A stretch of 6,334 bases of DNA. Origin: Candidatus Omnitrophota bacterium. Lineage in GTDB: Bacteria > Omnitrophota > Gorgyraeia > Pluralincolimonadales > Pluralincolimonadaceae. The translations under genes and the position numbers were made by a program. Location of the stretch: positions 1-6,334 of the forward strand of contig JAGUXU010000085.1 in the NCBI GenBank assembly GCA_020061685.1, written 5' to 3'. The notes below the pieces were generated by a model. It was not told where the DNA came from. It saw only the letters and a list, made by a program, of their open reading frames with translations, and made no database searches. The stretch's first letter is position 1. The number at the start of each line of letters is the position of its first letter. Below, one piece after another: positions 1-6,054 of this stretch.

Positions 1-1446
1 ATGAGCGGTGTTTTTGGTGTAGTATCCAAAGAGGACTGCGTAGAGACGCTTTTCTACGGGACAGATTATCATACCCATTTGGGGACCGAATACGGCGGGA
101 TGGCGGTACTGGGCGAAAATTTCATGCGCCAGATACATAACATAAGCCAGAGCCAGTTTAAATCAAAATTTTACGACGACACAAGAAGGATGAAAGGCAA
201 CAAGGGAATAGGGGTCATCAGCACTTCCGATGAACAGCCGATCTATTTAAACTCAAAGTTCGGGCCGTTTTGCCTGGTCACGACAGGGCTTATAGAAAAC
301 GTCGAAGAACTGGTCTCGAGATTATTCGAAAAAGGGATATCTTTCACCGAGTTCAGCAAAGGTAGCGTCAATGTCACGGAACTGATAGCCAAACTTATCA
401 TACAGGGTAACGATCTTATAGACGGGATAGAGAAGATGTTCGAGGCGATAGACGGATCCTGCTCACTTTTATTACTGAATAAAGAGGGGATATATGCCGC
501 CAGAGACAGGTCGGGCTATACGCCTCTTGTGGTCGGAAAACGGAACGACGCCTGGGCCGTAGCCTCGGAGACGAGCGCATTCCCCAACCTCAATTTTGAG
601 ATAGCGAAGTATCTTGAGCCCGGCGAGATAGTATTGATAAACGAGAACGGCATGGCTCAGAGAAGGCCGGGCAGGAACGTCAACCAGATCTGTACGTTCC
701 TTTGGATATACTCCGGGTTTCCCGCGTCGGATTACGAGGGTATAAATACCGAGATCGTCAGGGAGCGCTGCGGCAGGGCTATGGCGAAGAGGGATAAGGA
801 TATAGAAGTCGATGTGGTTTCGGGTGTCCCCGATTCGGGAACGGCGCATGCCCTGGGTTACGCCATGGAGTCCGGCAAGCCGTACAGGCGCCCGCTTGTG
901 AAATATTCGCCGGGTTATGGCAGAAGTTATACCCCGCCTTCACAGAAGACGCGCGACCTCATAGCGAGGATGAAGCTTATCCCCATAAAAGAGATAATAA
1001 ACGGCAACAGGATAGTATTATGCGAGGATTCGATAGTAAGAGGCACCCAGCTTAAGAACTTTACCGTGAATAAACTCTGGGATTGCGGCGCCAAAGAGGT
1101 GCATGTAAGGCCTGCCTGTCCGCCGCTCATGTTTCCCTGCAGGTTCTGTTTATCTACGCGCAGTATTCATGAACTCGCAGCCCGCAAGGCCATCTGCGAC
1201 CTGGAAGGGCACGACGCGGACGACGTCTCGGAATACGTGGACCACAATTCCGAGAAATATAAAAAGATGGTCGAGTGGATAAGGAACGACCTCGGCGTCA
1301 CGACTTTAAGGTATCAATATCTGGAGGATATGATAAAGGCGATAGGGTTATCTAAGGAAAGATTGTGTGTCTATTGCTGGACCGGGGAATGCCCTAAGGC
1401 CGAGATCGACTACAAGATAAAAGAAGGGAAGATCTATTTACGCTAA
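1..1446 (+). CDS. PurF-like amidophosphoribosyltransferase homologue with degenerate glutaminase domain
   Basis: A 481-residue protein with the two-domain layout of PurF, the enzyme that makes phosphoribosylamine from PRPP and glutamine in purine synthesis. The phosphoribosyltransferase half is clear: GVPDSG at 275-280, a flexible-loop region with K301 and GRSY at 307-310, and the PRPP motif VLCEDSIVRGT at 339-349, where Glu replaces the usual first Asp. Cys231, Cys380, Cys456 and Cys459 sit where Bacillus-type PurF binds its 4Fe-4S cluster; Cys383 and Cys464 are extra. The N-terminal half keeps the Ntn fold signature (GVFGVV at 3-8, AARDRSGYTPLVVGK at 166-180, EPGEI at 206-210). However, the nucleophile Cys is Ser2, HRG is HLG (26-28), the GHVRY segment is shortened and lost near 71-77, NG is TG (95-96), and the SDxE Asp is Val125. 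I infer loss of normal glutaminase activity, giving an ammonia-dependent enzyme or a paralogue with another role. I withhold the symbol purF for this reason. The ATG is the first base of the window, so upstream signals are unseen, but MSGVFGVV matches the family's mature N-terminus. Confidence 0.85.
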   Translation: MSGVFGVVSKEDCVETLFYGTDYHTHLGTEYGGMAVLGENFMRQIHNISQSQFKSKFYDDTRRMKGNKGIGVISTSDEQPIYLNSKFGPFCLVTTGLIENVEELVSRLFEKGISFTEFSKGSVNVTELIAKLIIQGNDLIDGIEKMFEAIDGSCSLLLLNKEGIYAARDRSGYTPLVVGKRNDAWAVASETSAFPNLNFEIAKYLEPGEIVLINENGMAQRRPGRNVNQICTFLWIYSGFPASDYEGINTEIVRERCGRAMAKRDKDIEVDVVSGVPDSGTAHALGYAMESGKPYRRPLVKYSPGYGRSYTPPSQKTRDLIARMKLIPIKEIINGNRIVLCEDSIVRGTQLKNFTVNKLWDCGAKEVHVRPACPPLMFPCRFCLSTRSIHELAARKAICDLEGHDADDVSEYVDHNSEKYKKMVEWIRNDLGVTTLRYQYLEDMIKAIGLSKERLCVYCWTGECPKAEIDYKIKEGKIYLR

Positions 1447-1461
1447 ACGGAAGAGAGGCAG

Positions 1462-2124
1462 ATGGGCACGTTAAGGACGAGATCGCTTGAGAAGATCGAA
1501 CACAGGATGGAAGGGCTTGATGAGAATTCTGTAAGATATCGCGTACTGCAGAGCGTCAAGAACTTCAAGGTGTCGTGGATGGATCTGGGCCAGGCGCTGT
1601 ATGCGGTCTGGAAGGATAAGCTCTACAGGGACTGGGGGTATCTTACCTTTGATGCATATACCTCCAAGGAGATAGGGATAAGGAAAGATACCGCGGTAAA
1701 ACTCCTGAAATCGTATTATTTTCTCGAGAAGGAAGAGCCGCAGTATCTGCAGAAGGATTTTAACGACGTCTCGCAGGGTGCCGCTGTCCCCAGTTACGAA
1801 GCGATAAACGCGTTGCGGCTGGCAAAGAACAAGAAGGAGATCGGGGAAGAGGATTATGCCGCCCTTAAGAAGAACGTCTTTGAGAAAGGCAGGGACGTCC
1901 GGGATATCAAAAAAGATATAACCGCCCTGATAAGGCAGAGGGAGGAACTGGACCCGGCGGAGGCGCGAGAGAAGAGGAGGGCGTCTACGGTGAGGCGGAT
2001 AATCTCGACCCTGAAGACCCTGAAGAACGAAGTCCAGACCTCAAAACTGCTTCCCGTGAATACCATAAAAGAGATAAGCAGCCTGATAGACAGGTTGGAA
2101 GCGGAAGTGGGCCGGAAAGAATGA
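1462..2124 (+). CDS. Hypothetical charged helical protein with possible helix-turn-helix
   Basis: A 220-residue soluble protein with no signal peptide or membrane segment; I do not recognise a named family. Residues 60-88 (YLTFDAYTSKEIGIRKDTA and following) resemble the G-Y-x-T/S-F-x-x-Y then E-x-G-I-x-x-x-x-A arrangement seen in DNA-binding helix-turn-helix segments of phage, plasmid and ParB-like proteins. A second short helical segment, VPSYEAINALRLA (109-121), recalls the helix after such domains. From about 122 to the end the protein is rich in Lys, Arg and Glu and predicted helical, possibly coiled-coil (175-217). A DNA-binding or adaptor role is inference only. The start is the first ATG after an in-frame stop (TAA 1444-1446), with purine-rich GGAAGAGAGG at 1449-1458 as ribosome binding site. 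The gene begins 15 bases after the PurF homologue, and its TGA overlaps the ATG of the phosphatase gene by four bases (ATGA), suggesting coupled translation with that gene. Confidence 0.8.
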   Translation: MGTLRTRSLEKIEHRMEGLDENSVRYRVLQSVKNFKVSWMDLGQALYAVWKDKLYRDWGYLTFDAYTSKEIGIRKDTAVKLLKSYYFLEKEEPQYLQKDFNDVSQGAAVPSYEAINALRLAKNKKEIGEEDYAALKKNVFEKGRDVRDIKKDITALIRQREELDPAEAREKRRASTVRRIISTLKTLKNEVQTSKLLPVNTIKEISSLIDRLEAEVGRKE

Positions 2125-3455
2125 AAGAGACGATAGTCCCCGAGAGGTTTAAGGACGAATACAAAAATGAACTAAAGCGCATCTTTTCTCAACGGATAAA
2201 CCTTTTTTGCTATATCGCGATAGGCGTCTTTTCGCTGGAGTTCATACTGGCATGGTTTTTTTTCAGGAGGCTGCTCAGCGCGGAGGATATGCCGGGGATA
2301 TTAGGGGGCATATTTTTCTCACTGGTCCTGCTTGCGACGGGGAAATTCTCAAAAAGACTCATCGCGCAGAAGGTGCGGGGGATGTTCTTCAGTTTTCTCG
2401 TCATCTCCATCGCGATACTGGCGGCGGCCGCGCACCCGGATGTCATCGCCAATCTCGGCATAACGCTTATCCTGATAGCGTTTTTTCTGAGCACACTGCT
2501 TCTTCCATGGAATATGATAGAGGCCGCTGCGGTCGGCATATATACCCTAGTGACTTTCGCCGGGGTCTACCAGATGGCCAATACCTATGTCAATGTGGAG
2601 ATATTCGGAATAAATATCACCCTCCTTATCGTGGCGACTTTAATATGCCTGATCGTCAAGAGGAGCGAAGGGATAATGAGACAGAAAGATTTCGTCCTGA
2701 GGAAAGAAGTGGAGGAAAAAAGCAAGATGTTGATGGAAGAGCTTGAGCTTGCCAACAAGATACACAGCGGCCTTATGCCCAAATCGCTCTCTACGAAGCT
2801 TGTCGACGTCGCCGTAAATTACAGGCCGATGCTCTATATGGGCGGCGACTACGCGAAGTTCCATTTTCTTAGCAGGGACCGTCTCTTCTTCATGATCTCG
2901 GATATAACCGGCCACGGCGTATCGGCCGCTTTGCTCGTAAACAGGATACACACCGAAACGGAGAACCTGATAAGGGAGAACCTGATGCCCGGCGAGGTAT
3001 TAAGGAGGCTGGATAATTTCATAAAATCGGACTTCGGGAAGATGGGCATATTCTTAAGCGGCTTCTGCGGGATCCTGGATTTTTCAAGCAAAAAACTTGT
3101 ATATTCCAATTACGGGCACCCCCCGCAGATACTCTTCCAGAAGGCTGGCAAAAGAATCGTCTTTATGGAGCCGCAGACATTTTTAATGGGTATAGGGATG
3201 GAGACGAGCGACGTCTATCAGGTAAAACTCAGGTTTGAGAGGGGCGACAGGATATTCCTTTTCACGGACGGCCTCGTGGAATCAAAGAACCCCGTCGGAG
3301 AGGAATTCGGATACGAGAGGTTGAAGGCCTTCATCAGCGAGAAGTCGGAATCCGACGTCGCGCACCTTAATGAGGAATTGATGGCAGCCCTTAAGGATTT
3401 TCAGGCAGGAGAGCAGGGCGACGACATATTCCTTCTCGCGATACAGATAAAATAG
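2121..3455 (+). CDS. Membrane-anchored SpoIIE/RsbU-type PP2C serine/threonine phosphatase
   Basis: A 444-residue protein with an N-terminal membrane region and a cytoplasmic C-terminal phosphatase. About six hydrophobic segments fall near residues 27-48, 58-75, 87-105, 107-128, 131-150 and 161-180. A charged helical linker (184-215) follows, then a SpoIIE-type PP2C domain (about 216-443). Its motifs are ELANKIHSGLMP (208-220), YMGGDY (239-244), ISDITGHGVSAALL (259-272), YSNYGHPP (328-335), GDRIFLFTDGLVES (375-388) and GDDIFLLAI (433-441). The metal-binding aspartates are present: D243, D261, D383 and D434/D435. The second Asp common in the GGDYYD motif is Lys246 here, and the usual DDxT is DDIF. 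Family members dephosphorylate anti-anti-sigma factors in partner-switching pathways. No anti-sigma kinase or STAS protein is encoded nearby, so the substrate is unknown. No recognisable ligand-binding domain precedes the phosphatase, so any signal is probably sensed by the membrane region. The start overlaps the previous gene's stop (ATGA), with only a weak upstream GGAAAG at 2114-2119. Confidence 0.9.
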   Translation: MKETIVPERFKDEYKNELKRIFSQRINLFCYIAIGVFSLEFILAWFFFRRLLSAEDMPGILGGIFFSLVLLATGKFSKRLIAQKVRGMFFSFLVISIAILAAAAHPDVIANLGITLILIAFFLSTLLLPWNMIEAAAVGIYTLVTFAGVYQMANTYVNVEIFGINITLLIVATLICLIVKRSEGIMRQKDFVLRKEVEEKSKMLMEELELANKIHSGLMPKSLSTKLVDVAVNYRPMLYMGGDYAKFHFLSRDRLFFMISDITGHGVSAALLVNRIHTETENLIRENLMPGEVLRRLDNFIKSDFGKMGIFLSGFCGILDFSSKKLVYSNYGHPPQILFQKAGKRIVFMEPQTFLMGIGMETSDVYQVKLRFERGDRIFLFTDGLVESKNPVGEEFGYERLKAFISEKSESDVAHLNEELMAALKDFQAGEQGDDIFLLAIQIK

Positions 3456-3460
3456 AGGAA
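3454..3460 (+). promoter_or_regulatory. Ribosome binding site overlapping upstream stop codon
   Basis: AGAGGAA begins inside the TAG stop (3453-3455) of the phosphatase gene and lies 5 bases before the ATG at 3466 (7 bases from the GAGG core). It decides the start: the nearer ATG at 3461 reads into TGA after one codon, so 3466 is the usable start. The stop and ribosome binding site overlap favours coupled translation of the phosphatase and the small membrane protein. Confidence 0.65.
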
Positions 3461-3465
3461 ATGCG

Positions 3466-3915
3466 ATGAGAGGCTTTTTTATAAGATGGCTTGTGAACAT
3501 AATCGCGCTGGTGGCGGTAATAAACATCGTCCCGGGTATACATTCGGAAAGGCTGGAGACTACCGTTGTCGCCGCTCTTGTCCTGGGGCTCATCAACGCC
3601 TTTTTGCGGCCGTTAGTGATTGTCTTCACCCTGCCTTTAACGATACTGTCATTGGGGCTGTTCACATTATTTATCAACGGGTTTATGTTATATCTCGTCT
3701 CAAAGATAGTGGAGGGTTTCAGTATCGCGGGTTTCTGGAGCGCCTTCTGGGGCGCTTTGTGTTTTAGTATCATCAGTTTCCTTCTCAATATATTCATAAG
3801 CCCTCAGGGGACATTCAAGGTATACCGTTACGAGAGCCGTTCTTCCCGCAGGTTTAACGACCCCAACGTGATAGATACCGAAGCAGAGGTGGATGACAAG
3901 GAACAGGAAAAATAA
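3466..3915 (+). CDS. YvlD / phage holin 4_2 family small membrane protein
   Basis: A 149-residue integral membrane protein with four hydrophobic helices near residues 4-22, 32-52, 55-78 and 88-112. The family hallmark is plain: LGLINAFLRPLV (40-51) followed by TLPLTILSLGLFTLFINGF (55-73), the N-A-F-x-R-P and T-L-P-x-x-x-L-S/T-L-G-L-F pattern of the YvlD / Phage_holin_4_2 family. Proteins of this family are widespread in bacterial chromosomes. The holin name comes from sequence resemblance, and their role is poorly defined; some are linked to envelope stress. The last 37 or so residues (113-149) form a polar, strongly charged tail ending in EVDDKEQEK, which is longer than the bare family core. 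No phage genes are nearby, so a lysis function is unlikely. The gene lies 10 bases after the phosphatase gene and 4 bases before the preferred start of the methyltransferase gene, so an envelope role alongside the membrane phosphatase is plausible but unproven. Confidence 0.87.
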   Translation: MRGFFIRWLVNIIALVAVINIVPGIHSERLETTVVAALVLGLINAFLRPLVIVFTLPLTILSLGLFTLFINGFMLYLVSKIVEGFSIAGFWSAFWGALCFSIISFLLNIFISPQGTFKVYRYESRSSRRFNDPNVIDTEAEVDDKEQEK

Positions 3916-3919
3916 CGCG

Positions 3920-4648
3920 ATGCTATTATTCGGAAGAAACTCCGTATCGGAACGGCTCAAGGCAAACCCAAAGAGCATAAAAAATATCCTTGTCCAGGAA
4001 GGTTTCGACGATGCCGTTATAATGGATATCGTCAGATCCCGTAATATCCCCCTTAAGCGTGTCTCGGAGAAGGAACTGCTGAAACTGAAGCATACCGAGC
4101 GTTTACAGGGCATCGTTGCCGAGGTCGGGGAATTTAAGTACCTTTCTTTTGACGAACTACAGGTTAAGTTTGACGAGAAACGCCTCTCGTTTATACTCCT
4201 GGACGGAGTGACCGACCCGCAGAATCTGGGCGCCATCATAAGGATCACCGCATGTTTCGGCGGTTTCGCCGTGGTGATACCGGAACGCGACTCCTGCGAG
4301 GTCAATGAGACGGTCCTGAATATCGCCTCAGGCGGAGAAAATTATGTCCCTGTCTGCAGGGTCAATAATCTTTCCAATGCCCTGATACACGCGAAGAGGT
4401 CCGGTTACTGGATCGCCGGGACGGTCGTCGAAGGCGGAGAGGACCTTAATAAGGTCAGCTTTCCGTTCCCTCTTTGCCTTGTGCTTGGTTCCGAGGGCAA
4501 AGGCATACATCACGGCGTCGGGAAGCAACTGGAACTGAAGGTGACGCTTCCGATGAAGGGCGCCGCACTTTCCTTTAATGTGGCTATGGCATCCGCCATC
4601 TTCTGTTATGAGATAACAAAACAAAAAGATTCCTTGAAGAAACGATAA
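3920..4648 (+). CDS. rlmB: TrmH/SpoU-family RNA 2'-O-ribose methyltransferase, RlmB-like
   Basis: A 242-residue SPOUT (trefoil-knot) methyltransferase that moves a methyl group from S-adenosylmethionine to a ribose 2'-OH. RlmB acts on a guanosine in the peptidyl-transferase loop of 23S rRNA. The N-terminal substrate-binding domain (1-75) begins LLFGRNSVSERLK, the family's usual G-x-N-S/A-V opening, and contains HTERLQGIVAEV (58-69). The catalytic domain has motif 1, GVTDPQNLGAIIR (96-108, Asn102 and Arg108), NIASGGENYVPV (134-145), motif 2, LVLGSEGKGI (187-196), and motif 3, LPMKGAALSFNVAMA (210-224). SFN replaces the more usual SLN. An in-frame ATG at 3893 would add nine residues and overlap the upstream gene. 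I prefer 3920 because homologues begin at this point and AGGA at 3905-3908 lies upstream. TrmH-family paralogues that modify tRNA or other rRNA sites are hard to tell apart by eye, so the exact target is less certain than the chemistry. Confidence 0.9.
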   Translation: MLLFGRNSVSERLKANPKSIKNILVQEGFDDAVIMDIVRSRNIPLKRVSEKELLKLKHTERLQGIVAEVGEFKYLSFDELQVKFDEKRLSFILLDGVTDPQNLGAIIRITACFGGFAVVIPERDSCEVNETVLNIASGGENYVPVCRVNNLSNALIHAKRSGYWIAGTVVEGGEDLNKVSFPFPLCLVLGSEGKGIHHGVGKQLELKVTLPMKGAALSFNVAMASAIFCYEITKQKDSLKKR

Positions 4649-4652
4649 GGAG
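4647..4652 (+). promoter_or_regulatory. Strong ribosome binding site overlapping upstream stop codon
   Basis: AAGGAG starts within the TAA stop (4646-4648) of the RlmB-like gene and ends 5 bases before the ATG at 4658. It is the best Shine-Dalgarno match in the window. It supports both the chosen start of the HD-GYP gene and its co-translation with the methyltransferase gene. Confidence 0.75.
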
Positions 4653-4657
4653 AATTA

Positions 4658-6052
4658 ATGTTCAAAACTTTCAGGACAAAGCTCGCATTGGCGCTTGTTT
4701 TCTCAATGTTATTTGCTGGGGCATTGAGCAATTTCGTGATATATAAATACGCTCTCAATTCTCAGTTCAACGCGCTCAGGGCTAACCTTGAATTTATGGC
4801 TCAGACAACGGCTTCCACGATAGATCCGCAGATGCTTATGAAGGTCCCTTTAAATCGCGACGGAATAGATAGTCCCGAATTCAAGATTATCGCCAAGAAG
4901 CTGGAGAACTTAAAGAGAATAAATCCTTCAGTAAAATATGTCTATACGATGGCTAAGACGGACAAAGAAAGCATTTTGCAATTTATAGTAGATCCGGATT
5001 TTCTAGAAATAGGGGAAGGCAGAGTTGAACTTACCTCTTATCCGGGCGATGAATATGACGCGACGCATTTTCCGGAGATGCTGAAGGCTTTTAGTGGTTC
5101 AACAGCCGATAGGGAACTCGGTAGGGATAAATGGGGCGTTTTTTTATCCGGCTACTCTCCCATAAAAGACGAAAGTGGTAACACCGTTGCTATTCTGGGC
5201 GTTGATGTAAGCGCCGGTGAAGTTTATGCTATTCAAAAAGGACTGCATATCACGGCAGGGCTTATCCTGTTCTTGGGAATAATACTTTCTTTGTTTCTTG
5301 CCCTGCTGATCTCTAAGGGGATCGCAAATCCGATCAAACATCTGGTTGATGAGATAAGGGATATGGCAAGCGGCAATCTGAAACATCGGGTTGAGGTTAA
5401 GGGGCACGATGAGATAAGCGAACTCGCAAGGTCATTCAATCAGATGGCAAAAGGCCTTGATCAGTCAAGAGAGAAGATCGTCAATTATTTCTACAGTGTC
5501 GTCCAATCTTTTGTTCGAATGCTTGAAGCCAGAGATAAATACACTAAGGGTCACTCCGAAAGAGTTGCGGAATATGCCGAGAAGATAGCTTCAAAGATGG
5601 GTTTTTCACAGGAGAAAGCGACTTTATTAAAAGAATTAGGGCTTCTTCACGATATCGGAAAGTTGGGTGTAGGAGAAGAGATTTTGAATAAAAAAGAAAA
5701 ACTCACGGAAGCCGAATGGAGGCTCATACGCAAACATTCCTCTTTGGGAGAAGAGATATTAAAGCCCATACTTTTAAATGAGGAGCTGGTAAATATTATA
5801 AAGGGTCATCATGAGCGTTACGACGGCAAAGGTTATCCTGACGGATTGAGCGGCGATAAGATACATATCTTCTCGGCGATTATAGCCGCAGCTGATGCCT
5901 ATGACGCGATGACCTCTCCGCGGGCTTACAGGAGTTCTTTAAACAAAGAAGAAGCGATAAAGGAGCTAGAGAGAAACAAGGGCACACAGTTTAATCCTAA
6001 AGTCGTCGATGCGTTCCTTGAGATTTTGAAGAAAGAAGACACGAAGACTTAA
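4658..6052 (+). CDS. Transmembrane Cache-like sensor, HAMP and HD-GYP c-di-GMP phosphodiesterase
   Basis: A 464-residue inner-membrane signalling protein. A first membrane helix (8-29) leads into a periplasmic domain (30-194) resembling PDC/Cache sensors: INPSVKYVYTM (88-98), FIVDPD (109-114), KWGVFLSGYSPIKDESGN (158-175) and AILGVDVSA (178-186). A second helix (196-218) is followed by a HAMP linker (217-269, with NPIKHLVDEIRDMASGNL) and an HD-GYP domain (280-455). The catalytic set is complete: GHSERVA (298-304), LLHDIGKLGVGEEIL (329-343), H360, HHERYDGKGYPDGLSG (384-399), ADAYDAMTSPRAYR (412-425) and QFNP (444-447). HD-GYP proteins bind a di- or tri-metal centre and hydrolyse cyclic di-GMP, lowering its level in response to the sensed ligand. 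The usual Arg of the a-R-I motif after GYP is Ala407. The gene lies 9 bases after the RlmB-like gene with AAGGAG at 4647-4652. Base composition is lower in GC than the upstream genes. The ligand cannot be read from the sequence. Confidence 0.93.
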   Translation: MFKTFRTKLALALVFSMLFAGALSNFVIYKYALNSQFNALRANLEFMAQTTASTIDPQMLMKVPLNRDGIDSPEFKIIAKKLENLKRINPSVKYVYTMAKTDKESILQFIVDPDFLEIGEGRVELTSYPGDEYDATHFPEMLKAFSGSTADRELGRDKWGVFLSGYSPIKDESGNTVAILGVDVSAGEVYAIQKGLHITAGLILFLGIILSLFLALLISKGIANPIKHLVDEIRDMASGNLKHRVEVKGHDEISELARSFNQMAKGLDQSREKIVNYFYSVVQSFVRMLEARDKYTKGHSERVAEYAEKIASKMGFSQEKATLLKELGLLHDIGKLGVGEEILNKKEKLTEAEWRLIRKHSSLGEEILKPILLNEELVNIIKGHHERYDGKGYPDGLSGDKIHIFSAIIAAADAYDAMTSPRAYRSSLNKEEAIKELERNKGTQFNPKVVDAFLEILKKEDTKT

Positions 6053-6054
6053 TA

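Noticed and set aside
472..849. Open frame of 125 codons on the minus strand inside the PurF-like gene
   Set aside because: It is antisense to a clearly conserved coding region, encodes no recognisable motif and has no support as a gene; it is a shadow frame.
2207..2746. Open frame of 179 codons on the plus strand overlapping the phosphatase gene
   Set aside because: It lies in another frame of the membrane region of the phosphatase, and its low-complexity charged product resembles nothing. The phosphatase frame has clear domains, so this is a shadow.
3282..3797. Open frame of 171 codons on the minus strand across the phosphatase/YvlD junction
   Set aside because: It crosses two well-supported plus-strand genes antisense and shows no family motif.
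3466..3915. Prophage or lysis-cassette interpretation of the holin-like gene
   Set aside because: No endolysin, spanin, integrase or structural phage gene is present, and the YvlD family is common in ordinary chromosomes.
3893..3919. Upstream ATG at 3893 as start of the RlmB-like gene
   Set aside because: It would add nine residues (MTRNRKNNA) not expected at the family N-terminus and overlap the upstream gene. A GAGG sits only 3 bases before it, while the ATG at 3920 fits both homologue starts and tight spacing. It is still possible as a secondary start.
3700..4305. Open frame of 201 codons on the minus strand across the YvlD/RlmB junction
   Set aside because: It is antisense to the YvlD family helices and to RlmB motif 1, with a Ser/Arg-rich product typical of a reverse-strand shadow.
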